From Bacillota bacterium (lineage in GTDB: Bacteria > Bacillota > Clostridia > Tissierellales > MES13), in the NCBI GenBank assembly GCA_009711785.1, contig VENA01000064.1, positions 1 to 64,000 of the forward strand: 64,000 nucleotides of DNA, given 5' to 3'. Positions 18,879 through 26,072 of this stretch are shown piece after piece. Each line of letters begins with the position of its first letter. The stretch's first letter is position 1. A model generated the notes under the pieces. The model ran no database searches and was not told where the DNA came from. It was given only the letters and a program-made list of their open reading frames with translations. Made by a program: the position numbers and the translations under genes.

Positions 18879-18901
18879 CCCCTTTCATAAAAATATTATG
18901 T

Positions 18902-18915
18902 CAAACATATGTTCG
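18902..18915. promoter_or_regulatory. LexA-box-like palindrome
   Basis: CAAACATATGTTCG, one base from CGAAC-N4-GTTCG. Identical to the box upstream of the SigO-like gene (21010-21023). Confidence 0.5.
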
Positions 18916-19074
18916 TTTATAGAGAAATTTTCTAATCATATTTTAAATAACAAAAAAATTCAAAATAGTTATAAAATACTATTTTGAATACCATTATATT
19001 CAAAATATGGAAATGTAATTTATGATGTGTTAAAATTATGTATAGACATAAAAAATAAGAAAGGGGTTTTTAAT

Positions 19075-19569
19075 ATTAAAAAATCCATTTTAATAATTAT
19101 ATCTGTAATAATTATTTTTGCCATAATAGTATCTATAATTAATCGTCCTATTACAGGGAATTTTGAAGAATTAATATTAGATAAATCTGAAGATAAGAAA
19201 TTTAACTATCTTAGGATAACATCTAAGGTTGGTCTTGAAATAGTAGAAAAAGAAACTAGAGATATGAAAAATATTAACAAATTACTATCTTACTTTAAAA
19301 TTCTTGATTTAGTAGAATATACTAAAGGGGATTATAAGAAAAAAGGCGAGTCACTAGAAGATGGCTTTAAAATATACTTTAACAATTCAAATAATTATGA
19401 TTATATGTACTTAAGTCTATCTTACGAAAAATCTCTATACATTAAATTTCATACACTTACTGACCATGGATCCGAAATATTGGAAAAAAAATATTTGATT
19501 AAAAATAGTAAACTGGATGAAAATTTTATCAAAAAAATATATAAAAGCTTAAAAGTTATAGATGACTAA
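19075..19569 (+). CDS. Single-pass membrane protein, paralogue of 17113, AUU start candidate
   Basis: 164 codons from ATT 19075, 8 bases after AGAAAGGGG. An in-frame ATG exists at 19027 but has no ribosome site and adds a leader not open in the paralogue. Layout: anchor SILIIISVIIIFAIIVSII, then ITGNFEELILDKSEDKKFNY, YKKKGESLEDGFKIYFNNSN and a helical end. The outer domain is probably alpha/beta. The family repeats at 14.5 and 17.1 kb. The gene is convergent with a relic ending ESGWITNY, which suggests gene pairs. Function unknown. Confidence 0.6.
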   Translation: MKKSILIIISVIIIFAIIVSIINRPITGNFEELILDKSEDKKFNYLRITSKVGLEIVEKETRDMKNINKLLSYFKILDLVEYTKGDYKKKGESLEDGFKIYFNNSNNYDYMYLSLSYEKSLYIKFHTLTDHGSEILEKKYLIKNSKLDENFIKKIYKSLKVIDD

Positions 19570-19574
19570 TAAAA

Positions 19575-19603
19575 AAGGAAGGTATAAACCAACCTTCCTT
19601 TTC
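19575..19603 (+). terminator. Terminator after the 19075 gene
   Basis: AAGGAAGGT/ACCTTCCTT stem followed by TTC; it probably serves both directions. Confidence 0.75.
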
Positions 19604-19610
19604 ATTTTGT

Positions 19611-19660
19611 TTAATAATTTGTAATCCAACCTGATTCTGCGTATAATTTACATATTTGTT
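19611..19660 (-). pseudogene. C-terminal scrap of the ESGWIT family
   Basis: The minus strand encodes only KLYAESGWITNY before TAA 19611; upstream there is no open frame. It shares its tail with the relic ending HAESGWITSN at 17671. Confidence 0.45.
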
Positions 19661-19757
19661 ATTATTAACTATACATAATGATTATTACATCATTAGCCAA
19701 TATAGTTATTAATAGTCAGCTATAAACTACTATATTGATATAAAGGAGTAATAAACT

Positions 19758-20318
19758 ATGAATAAACGTAATGTTACAAATCTTGTTATAATTATTGTTT
19801 TTATCATTTTAAGTACTGGTTTGTTAAGTTGTAGCAACGATGATATAAATAATTTAGATAATAAAGAAGAAAAAACAGAAAAAAATAAAACTTTTCACTC
19901 TATAGCTTTAAAATATTACGACAACAAGAAATTTGATGCACTATGGATAGATAACTTTATAAAATCCAAAAATTTTAAAATCAGATATGGCAATAATGAG
20001 AATGAAATAACTAAGCTGATAAATTATTTTAAATCTTTTAAGTATTTAGAAATCAGCGAAGAAAATTTACCAAAAAACTATAGTGAAAAATTTGAAATTA
20101 GGTTCAAAAATGGTAATTCAGACAGGTTAGAAATTGAAATATTAGATAAAACCCATTTGAAAATAGGACTACATTATCTTAAAGAAATTAAAAATGAATC
20201 AAAAAATGTAATAGAAATAAAAGAAAACAAAGAACATATAATATGTAAAATTCAAGGGGAATTAGATTATAATTTTATTAAAACCATTTTTAAGAAACTA
20301 AAAAATAGCGGAGATTAA
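19758..20318 (+). CDS. Lipoprotein, unknown function
   Basis: 186 residues with a lipobox (residues 1-25: hydrophobic run ending STGLLSC, then SNDDINN), so it is probably lipid-anchored outside the membrane. AAAGGAG is 8 bases before the ATG. The outer part is charged: KKFDALWIDNFIKSKNFKIR, NEITKLINYFKSFKYLEISE, then an EIKENKEHIICKIQG strand and a terminal helix. INYFKSFKYLE aligns with LSYFKILDLVE and LSFFNNSKLIE of the anchored paralogues, so it seems to be a lipoprotein version of the same family. Convergent with the 20339 gene at 20 bases. Confidence 0.65.
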   Translation: MNKRNVTNLVIIIVFIILSTGLLSCSNDDINNLDNKEEKTEKNKTFHSIALKYYDNKKFDALWIDNFIKSKNFKIRYGNNENEITKLINYFKSFKYLEISEENLPKNYSEKFEIRFKNGNSDRLEIEILDKTHLKIGLHYLKEIKNESKNVIEIKENKEHIICKIQGELDYNFIKTIFKKLKNSGD

Positions 20319-20332
20319 TAATCTCCGCTATT
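20304..20332. terminator. Shared hairpin between convergent genes
   Basis: Perfect 14-bp stem AATAGCGGAGATTA/TAATCTCCGCTATT, overlapping the lipoprotein stop and just after the stop of the 20339 gene on the other strand. Confidence 0.65.
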
Positions 20333-20338
20333 CTCTAA

Positions 20339-20773
20339 TTATACACTTGTATGCCAACCAATTCCATCATGAAAAGCAACTTCTTCTGGCAATCCATCTT
20401 TTTGCCAACCTTCGTAAACTAAACCTCCATCAGGAGTATAAACTTCAATTAATTCATATTTTTGCTCTAACTTCACTAAATCATAATTATGTTGCGTCAT
20501 AACTTCGTAAATATAAGTATATAAATCTTCTTCTTCTTCTAGATCTGCACGTATTGCACTTTTCTCTAATGCTACTTGTGTTCCTATTGCTGATAGGATA
20601 TTAGATAAAATTGGGAAGTATTGTGTTAATTGTCCTGCTATAGATATAATAGTTGATGGATCAGTATCATTCTGCCTTTTGTCTACGTCCCTTCTCAAAT
20701 CTACTATATCACTTTGATTTTTAATTGTTTCTTCATATCTCACATCTTTTATTTCAATTACTTCTGATGCCAT
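20339..20773 (-). CDS. Unknown protein divergent from the SigO-like operon; candidate effector
   Basis: 144 residues, with AAGGGGATG upstream of the ATG and no signal peptide. Residues 1-35 are charged (IKDVRYEETIKNQSDIVDLR). Then comes an amphipathic to hydrophobic segment (ISIAGQLTQYFPILSNILSA), an acidic helix (EEEEDLYTYIYEV), and a tail ending FHDGIGWHTSV. The tail and the hydrophobic segment parallel the broken genes at 17671 and 19611. It has its own GGTTGA-N16-CCGTTCTTA promoter, mirrored in the SigO-like operon, so the split sigma factor probably controls it. Function unknown; toxin, bacteriocin or regulator are all possible. Confidence 0.55.
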   Translation of the reverse strand: MASEVIEIKDVRYEETIKNQSDIVDLRRDVDKRQNDTDPSTIISIAGQLTQYFPILSNILSAIGTQVALEKSAIRADLEEEEDLYTYIYEVMTQHNYDLVKLEQKYELIEVYTPDGGLVYEGWQKDGLPEEVAFHDGIGWHTSV

Positions 20774-20840
20774 AAAGTCATCCCCTTTTTTTATTTTTAT
20801 AAGACTTTTCAGTTGGCCAACTTTTTCGCCTTACACTATA

Positions 20841-20871
20841 TAAGAACGGATAACTTTATTAAAAATCAACC
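20841..20871 (-). promoter_or_regulatory. Candidate SigO-type promoter of the 20339 gene
   Basis: Read on the minus strand: GGTTGA (20866-20871), 16 bases, CCGTTCTTA (20841-20849), 68 bases before the ATG. The -10 part is not a normal sigma-A hexamer. Confidence 0.6.
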
Positions 20872-20910
20872 AAAAGTAAAAATTCCTTATGAAAAATTTA
20901 TTTTTTATAA

Positions 20911-20941
20911 GGTTGACAAAATAAATTTTAAACCGTTCTTA
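20911..20941 (+). promoter_or_regulatory. Candidate SigO-type promoter of the sigma operon
   Basis: GGTTGA (20911-20916), 16 bases, CCGTTCTTA (20933-20941): the same two boxes and spacing as the divergent promoter, with different bases between them. It lies about 130 bases before the SigO-like start and suggests autoregulation. Confidence 0.6.
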
Positions 20942-21009
20942 ATTAATAAGGTAATTATAGTAAAATAGTAGCATTTTATTATTTTAATGCAACAATTTTA
21001 CATTATTAC

Positions 21010-21038
21010 CAAACATATGTTCGCATTTTTGTTATAAT
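21010..21038 (+). promoter_or_regulatory. LexA-like box and sigma-A type -10 of the sigma operon
   Basis: CAAACATATGTTCG (21010-21023) is one base from the Firmicute LexA consensus. TATAAT lies at 21033-21038 without a good -35, so LexA would cover the polymerase site. It suggests induction by DNA damage. Confidence 0.5.
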
Positions 21039-21070
21039 AAAATTTATAAAGGACACCAGGAGGGGATAAT

Positions 21071-21607
21071 GTGCAAAAATTAGCTAAAGATTTTTTAAAA
21101 GAAGATGAATTAAATAATTATCTCTATGATATTGCTAAAAGATATAGAGATCCAAGAGCAGTTGAATTATTACAGTATAGGCTTAATAATTATTTATTTA
21201 AAGTATATTTATGTAGTTATATAATGAAATCTCTTATTTTCACTTCATTTAAACTTAAAAATAAAATTAATAAACACAATAATAGAGAGACTCTAATACT
21301 TAACACAATAGCTGAAGATTTTAATGAAGAAAATATGAATTTAATTCCTGACCAACCTATAGACTTTTCTGAAGAAATTAACAAATATAATAAGAGATTA
21401 GATTTTGAGGATTTGATTACAAACAAAGAATTACTAGAAGCTATAAATAAGTTATCAGAAAGACAAAAAGAAATCCTTTATATGTGTTTCATAGAAAACA
21501 AAGAAGAAACTAAAATAGCTAATGAATTTAATATTAGTAAACAAGCAGTAAATAAAATTAAAAATAAAGCTATAAAAAATACAAAGGAATATTTAAGGGG
21601 GTGTTAA
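21071..21607 (+). CDS. SigO-like sigma-70 family factor (region 4 subunit)
   Basis: 178 residues from a GTG with AGGAGGGG 5 bases upstream. The C-terminal 65 residues are a clear sigma region 4: LEAINKLSERQKEILYMCFI, then ETKIANEFNISKQAVNKIKN. The N-terminal part is charged and lacks an ordinary region 2. It is followed by a YvrJ-like gene and an RsoA-like gene, the same order as sigO-yvrJ-rsoA in Bacillus subtilis. There SigO and RsoA together make one functional sigma factor. The family also recalls UviA/BotR-type toxin sigma factors. Two promoter types precede it. Target genes are inferred only. Confidence 0.75.
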   Translation: MQKLAKDFLKEDELNNYLYDIAKRYRDPRAVELLQYRLNNYLFKVYLCSYIMKSLIFTSFKLKNKINKHNNRETLILNTIAEDFNEENMNLIPDQPIDFSEEINKYNKRLDFEDLITNKELLEAINKLSERQKEILYMCFIENKEETKIANEFNISKQAVNKIKNKAIKNTKEYLRGC

Positions 21608-21610
21608 CTG

Positions 21611-21754
21611 GTGGAACTATTTAATGAAGTTGTTGCTAACATTGGTTTTCCTATAGCAGTGACAGGTTTCTTATTATTTAGAGTTGAAAAAAAGTTAGAT
21701 CAGCTAAATGACACTCTCGTAAACATAATGGAGCTTTTCGGAAGAAATAACTAG
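21611..21754 (+). CDS. YvrJ-like small membrane protein
   Basis: 47 residues from GTG 21611, with AAGGGGGTG 7 bases upstream and 3 bases after the previous stop. It has one hydrophobic segment (NIGFPIAVTGFLLFRVEKKL) and then a helical tail (DQLNDTLVNIMELF). The GFPIAV...RVEKKLD pattern is that of the YvrJ family. It sits between the two sigma subunits as in Bacillus. Its role there is unclear; holin-like UviB/BhlA proteins look similar. Confidence 0.7.
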   Translation: MELFNEVVANIGFPIAVTGFLLFRVEKKLDQLNDTLVNIMELFGRNN

Positions 21755-21766
21755 GGGGTTAAGGGA

Positions 21767-22000
21767 ATGGATGATGATACTTTTAGAAAACTATGTAATC
21801 TGATAAAAGAAGGAAATGAACAGTCATGTGAAGAGATGATTAAATTATTTGAACCTTTAATTTATAAAAACTGTTATATTAATGGTAAGTTTAGTAAAGA
21901 TTGTTATCAAGAGTTAAGCATAAAATTATTAAAATGTATTAACGAATTTAACTTTAAAGATAAAAATAATGTATTAAAATATTTAGATTTACATTCTTAA
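21767..22000 (+). CDS. RsoA-like sigma co-factor (region 2-like subunit)
   Basis: 77 residues, close to the 79 of Bacillus RsoA. LCNLIKEGNEQSCEEMIKLF, PLIYKNCY and then DCYQELSIKLLKCINEF follow the helix-turn-helix conjugative-transposon-like/sigma region 2 pattern (E..F.P.I......D..QEL..KL......F). TAGGGGGTTAAGGG supplies the ribosome site 12 bases after yvrJ. It is expected to pair with the SigO-like protein to bind the core enzyme and the -10 element. Confidence 0.7.
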   Translation: MDDDTFRKLCNLIKEGNEQSCEEMIKLFEPLIYKNCYINGKFSKDCYQELSIKLLKCINEFNFKDKNNVLKYLDLHS

Positions 22001-22006
22001 AGCATT

Positions 22007-22050
22007 ATATAGGACTAGGTACGAAATATACCTGGTCCTATATTTTTTTA
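22007..22050 (+). terminator. Terminator of the sigma operon
   Basis: ATATAGGACTAGGT/ACCTGGTCCTATAT followed by TTTTTTTA, just after the RsoA-like stop. Confidence 0.9.
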
Positions 22051-22119
22051 TACTACTTTTGTATAACTGTTAAAGATACTAAATTTACTCTTTTAACTAA
22101 TAATCTCATCTACTTCTTT

Positions 22120-22246
22120 TTATAATAAATTAGCTTTGCGTTTCATTTCATTCCTTGATGGATGGGTATATCTCATTGTAGTATGAATATTTAAATGACC
22201 GACCTGAGAAGCAACTTCATGGGTTGACCAATCAGCTTCTCGTGAG
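22120..22246 (-). pseudogene. TnpI-like recombinase C-terminal fragment
   Basis: EADWSTHEVASQVGHLNIHT and TMRYTHPSRNEMKRKANLL (catalytic tyrosine included), ending at TAA 22120. It matches the end of the pseudogene at 15944-16802 but keeps TGG at the tryptophan. Homology stops abruptly at 22246. Confidence 0.75.
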
Positions 22247-22465
22247 TTCATATCTATTATTTTAATCCTTATAATATAAATGTTTATGTCTATTTATAAT
22301 AGAATATTTGTTATTCCAAATTACAAAAAATCAGGATTTGTTATAATTATTTTAATTTCTATTATTCTTAGTATTATATTATTTGTTTCTCAAGGAGAAA
22401 GAATAGCTGTTATTTTTTCTGGTATAATAGCTATGTTGATTAATGTTTTTGAAATTTTTTTATAA
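22247..22465 (+). pseudogene. Truncated copy of the 15256 membrane protein gene
   Basis: From about 22250 the plus strand repeats 15346-15591 with few changes (MSIYNRIFVIPNYKKSGFVI, then ILFVSQGERIAVIFSGIIAM). It lacks the first membrane segment, has a 6-base deletion and a shortened tail. It is joined directly to the recombinase fragment. Confidence 0.75.
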
Positions 22466-22638
22466 ATAAAGATAGATTTTAAAATCGAAATAATTGATAA
22501 CAATATTAACAATTTAAATAAATCTATAAAAAAAGAGCTTTAGTATATATGTATTACTGGATTAAAAGATATGAAATATATTTAGTCTAAGTAAGCCTCC
22601 ATGCTACTTATCTATAGAATTAATGGAAGTTTACGGAG

Positions 22639-22953
22639 TTAAAATTTATCTTTATTTTTTATATATATTCCTAATACTAAAATAATAATTATTATAACTC
22701 TTAATAAAGTCATATCTTCATAAACTATTGTAAAAGAAGTTATAAACCCTAGAATACTTATTAAGATTAGAATTATATGGCTGTATTTGTTTTTAATTTT
22801 TATTAAATAACTACCTAATGATCCTGTAGCGTTGAATAAAAGACTTGCTACAACCGATGTTCCAAGTGTAGTTGTTATATTAAATATTAAAGTTAATACT
22901 ATAAAATTTATAATAAAAGGTAATGACTTTATAAAGAACTTTTTAAAACTCAT
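22639..22953 (-). CDS. Small membrane protein, unknown
   Basis: 104 residues with three or four hydrophobic segments (SLPFIINFIVLTLIFNITTT, a glycine-rich LLFNATGSLGSYLI, then two more). ATAGGATG lies 7 bases before the ATG at 22953. No family recognised; no neighbour on its strand within 200 bases. Confidence 0.5.
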   Translation of the reverse strand: MSFKKFFIKSLPFIINFIVLTLIFNITTTLGTSVVASLLFNATGSLGSYLIKIKNKYSHIILILISILGFITSFTIVYEDMTLLRVIIIIILVLGIYIKNKDKF

Positions 22954-23182
22954 CAATAATCATCCTATCAATTTCTTAATCTATTACTACATTATACTAT
23001 ACTCATTTTCAGTTCTCCAATGATAAATCCTTAAGGATTTGTCATAATTATCATCTTCGTTGAAAATTACTACTTCATAAATCATATATGCATTATAATA
23101 ATCTGATCACGTTTTATATTGGTATGCTTTTTAATTGTTAGTTCTATTCTACATAAACAACATAAGCTAATGCTTTTGTTGC

Positions 23183-23338
23183 TCAAACATTAACAAAATC
23201 ATCTGCTATAAAAAGTATATATAAAGTTTCCTTTACCTTTATACCAATATTAAATAGTCTAAAGCCTATTTGTACAATGAGAAAAATTCCAGGTATAGTT
23301 TGTATTAAAGCAATGTCCCATGATATTGAATATAACAT
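23183..23338 (-). pseudogene. AgrC-type sensor N-terminus, truncated (agr relic)
   Basis: MLYSISWDIALIQTIPGIFL and QIGFRLFNIGIKVKETLYI match the first 45 residues of the sensors at 31381 and 38761; then the frame breaks (TGA 23183). The ribosome site is shared with the intact copies. Only the 5' end of this agr locus survives, next to an ABC ATPase copy in the same divergent layout as at 31.4-31.6 kb. Confidence 0.8.
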
Positions 23339-23510
23339 ATTCTCCTCTTAGCTATAGATTATTTTCCTCTTTTTTTACATAGTATCATTTAAAAATTAAA
23401 AATAATATAATTTTCTGTTATGTTAAACATTTTTATATTCTTTTTATCCATTTTCTTATAAAGACTGAATACAATAATATATGTAATTATCTCCCTAAGG
23501 AGGCGTATCA

Positions 23511-23825
23511 ATGAACAGAAAGAAAGTTGTTGAGATTAAAAACATCAGCATGATATATCACACCCTTGATGGGGAAACTGAAGCTATTAAAGACTTGTCT
23601 TTGGATATAAATCACGGTGAAATTGTTCTTTTAGTAGGACCTAGCGGTTGTGGAAAATCCACACTTTTATCTATAATAGCAGGTCTTATAAAGCCATCTA
23701 AAGGTAATGTCTTAATTAATGAGAAAGAGGTAAAGAGTACTACGGGTGAAATAGGATATATGTTTCAGAAAGATCACTTATTTGAGTGGAGAACTATTTT
23801 AGGTAATGTATTAATAGGAAGCTAA
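23511..23825 (+). pseudogene. ABC transporter ATPase, truncated after the Q-loop
   Basis: 104 residues nearly identical to the copy at 31593. Walker A GPSGCGKST is at 43-51 and the Q-loop region EIGYMFQKDHLFEWRT is present, but the protein ends at ILGNVLIGS. The signature, Walker B and H-loop are missing, so it cannot hydrolyse ATP. Homology ends exactly where a transporter fragment on the other strand begins (about 23825). Confidence 0.85.
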
Positions 23826-23827
23826 TA

Positions 23828-23975
23828 TATTAAAAATAGCAGCTACTCTAGGTAAAAATCCTTTATCTGCCAGAGTCATCATAAATGCTACTTGTATTGT
23901 TGTATTCATTAATATAACTCCTACTCCCATAAATAAAGAAATAAAAGCTAACATTATCAATACATAACTAGCCCA
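23828..23975 (-). pseudogene. Transporter fragment (MFS-like)
   Basis: The minus strand gives SYVLIMLAFISLFMGVGVIL and then NTTIQVAFMTLADKGFLPRV over about 50 codons, with neither a start nor an end. It looks like two membrane segments and a loop of a major-facilitator-type permease. The assignment is loose. Confidence 0.4.
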
Positions 23976-24107
23976 TTAATTTTTCCCAATATAAGGATAT
24001 TCATCTTTATTCCCACAAAGAAAAATAGGATATTCATGATTGTCAGTTAGGAGTAATCTTTTTTTCAAAAGTACATAGTTTCTTTACAGACTCTAATAAA
24101 CATATTA

Positions 24108-24539
24108 CTAAGATTCACGATTCACTCTATTACCTTTACTTTTTAGATTTAAGATATCTCCAGTTTTTATATCTACATATTTACTATTAGCTTCGTTAAT
24201 CAATAGAACTTGATATTGTCCGTAATTATTTTTCGTTATTTTATACTCATATTTTTTTCTTTTATTATTTTCTTTAGACCAAGGATTGAAAATTTATATA
24301 TTAGCGTATCCTTCTAAGATTAAGGTCCTAAAAATATTGTCTTCTGGTAGAGTTCCTTTATCATTAATATACCTCTGTATACCATGGTTTAGTGAGTTTG
24401 TTACATTTTGGTACTTCATAAGATCTTTTTCTGTAACTTTATATTCATCGTCATTAATTTCAGTAAATTTTATAAAACTAACTATACCCAATATAATAAT
24501 TACTACAATTGCCAATCTTCTCTTTTTCAATTCTTTCAC
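24108..24539 (-). pseudogene. Pilin-like anchored protein with nonsense codon
   Basis: ATG 24539 opens 81 codons: an N-terminal hydrophobic helix RRLAIVVIIILGIVSFIKFT, then LNHGIQRYINDKGTLPEDNI, which recalls pseudopilins. TAA at 24294 interrupts, but the same frame continues for 61 more codons (KYEYKITKNNYGQYQVLLIN, YVDIKTGDILNLKS) to TAG 24108. A 143-residue gene cut by a stop codon. Function unknown. Confidence 0.6.
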
Positions 24540-24658
24540 CCACCTTTTTATAAAATTTTTCCCATTGTTATTATTTTACTTTATACTATATAACACACAA
24601 ATTTCAATATATAATAAAACATTAAAATGCTTTATTATATTTGCTTATATTATTTTAT

Positions 24659-24925
24659 TTAGTTTAAAGTCACTAGTTTATAATTATATGTTTTTTCAAT
24701 TTTCCTTTCCCACACATAATCACTAGAAGAAGTTCCTACTTTATATGCATCAGATACCCAAGTTGTTATATCATCTACTTCATAAAAATATCCTACTGGT
24801 GGATAAAGAGTTTTATAATAAGTTTTTTCATCAGTGTTATGCCAAGGATCTAACGATGTTTTCCGTCTTTGTATTATAAACGTTAGTAACGTAATAAAGC
24901 AATATAAAATAGAAATAATTACCAA
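24659..24925 (-). CDS. Small anchored protein, unknown, possibly partial
   Basis: 88 residues from a TTG. It has one N-terminal membrane segment (IISILYCFITLLTFIIQ) and a tyrosine/tryptophan-rich outer part (YPPVGYFYEVDDITTWVSDA, then SSSDYVWERKIEKTYNYKL). No ribosome site is evident, so the true 5' end may be missing. No family recognised. Confidence 0.4.
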   Translation of the reverse strand: MVIISILYCFITLLTFIIQRRKTSLDPWHNTDEKTYYKTLYPPVGYFYEVDDITTWVSDAYKVGTSSSDYVWERKIEKTYNYKLVTLN

Positions 24926-25067
24926 ATACTAAAATTTAATAGATTATCCTGATAAAGTAATAAAACAAGGATACTTTTAAATTAACTCACAGGATAATTT
25001 TTATGTAAGGTGTAAAATTATAATGAAGTTGTATCATAAAAATAATAGATGTATAATCCGTTCTACT

Positions 25068-25627
25068 TTAATCATAAGCATTCATCTTAATTTTTATTAT
25101 TTCCTCTGTTATATTTTTGTTATCAGTATTGTAAAATTTAATTTTATCATATAATTCATATCTACCTTTTAATTTAAAAGGAATTAAATAATAATCCTCT
25201 TCTAAGATTTTTTCTTCATAAACATAATTACCTAAATCAATCTTAATTTTATCAATCATATGGTCTATGTTTTTGCCAGAAACACAATAATATAAAGGAC
25301 TTCCTCCTGCTAGATATCTATCGAATACATTAAATTTAGGACTCCCACCTATTCTTTTATACCTTCCAAATAATATTTTCTCATAAAAATACATCCCCAT
25401 AAATTTCTGTTTATTTTCTTTATAAGTAAAAAGAAAAAATTCTTCTGATTTTACTATTTGTTTTTGAATTGTTATATCGCACCCTATTTCATTTTCTATA
25501 CTACTTTCTATATTATCAAACTTTATATATTATCAAACTTTATATACCGTGAATTTTCATATAAAACTAAAGATCCTATAATACTTAGAATAATAACAAT
25601 ATATATTATTACATATTTTATCTTCAT
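25068..25627 (-). pseudogene. Anchored protein gene interrupted by a 17-bp tandem duplication
   Basis: ATG 25627 (GGAGTGTTTAAAT upstream) opens an anchor KYVIIYIVIILSIIGSLVLY and then YIKFDNI. There a directly repeated 17-mer shifts the frame into stops. Removing one copy restores a continuous 180-residue frame through NEIGCDITIQKQIVKSEEFF into the long open part (KFNVFDRYLAGGSPLYYCVS) ending at 25068. So the gene is off by a single slippage-type event and could revert. Unknown family. Confidence 0.7.
25511..25544. repeat. Tandem duplication, 2 x 17 bp
   Basis: TATTATCAAACTTTATA occurs twice without a gap (25511-25527, 25528-25544). 17 is not a multiple of 3, so copy number sets the reading frame of the surrounding gene. 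Confidence 0.95.
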
Positions 25628-25716
25628 ATTTAAACACTCCAGAATATTCATTTTAATAAATTATTCTCTATTTAAAACAAATATAGATAATTAATTAAAT
25701 TAGTCAATCATAATTT

Positions 25717-25757
25717 GAAATTTGAGGATTCCTTTAATTAAGAAATCCTCAAATTTC
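25717..25757. terminator. 14-bp perfect hairpin
   Basis: GAAATTTGAGGATT/AATCCTCAAATTTC with a 13-base loop, downstream of the minus-strand relic at 25780-26012. A TTTC tail follows on both strands; probably a bidirectional terminator. Confidence 0.6.
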
Positions 25758-25779
25758 TTTACTACTTAATAATCAATGT

Positions 25780-26012
25780 TCAAGTCCACCTGCAGTGACC
25801 ATTTTTTTCACTTGGATCCGCTGTAAAACCTAAACCTCCTGAGGATACATTAAATGAATAATCTTCTTTTTCGTAGGTGTGTATATATTCTACTAAAACC
25901 TTTGTTTCTTCACCTTAATAGTTATTTTTTGATAAATCAATAGCACCTACTGCTCTTTCAACCATTGACCATATACATTTTCCGATACCTACCCTAGTTC
26001 CAAATGTACCCT
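25780..26012 (-). pseudogene. Fragment of a secreted-type protein
   Basis: The minus strand reads GTFGTRVGIGKCIWSMVERA, GAIDLSKNNY, TAA, GEETKVLVEYIHTYEKEDYS, then GLGFTADPSEKNGHCRWT and TGA. It has no start, one internal stop and a glycine-rich amphipathic start. It recalls the ESGWIT-type relics in layout (hydrophobic glycine-rich stretch, then strand-rich region, Trp near the end). Not functional. Confidence 0.4.
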
Positions 26013-26058
26013 TAAAAATAGAAAGGCGACAAGCTTTTATATCAGCCTTTCGCCTTTT
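26011..26058 (-). terminator. Terminator of the 26073 gene
   Basis: GGCGA/TCGCC-based stem (GAAAGGCGA at 26021-26029, TCGCCTTT at 26050-26057) with a T-rich tail on the minus strand, right after the gene end. Confidence 0.6.
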
Positions 26059-26072
26059 ACTATTAGAAAATT

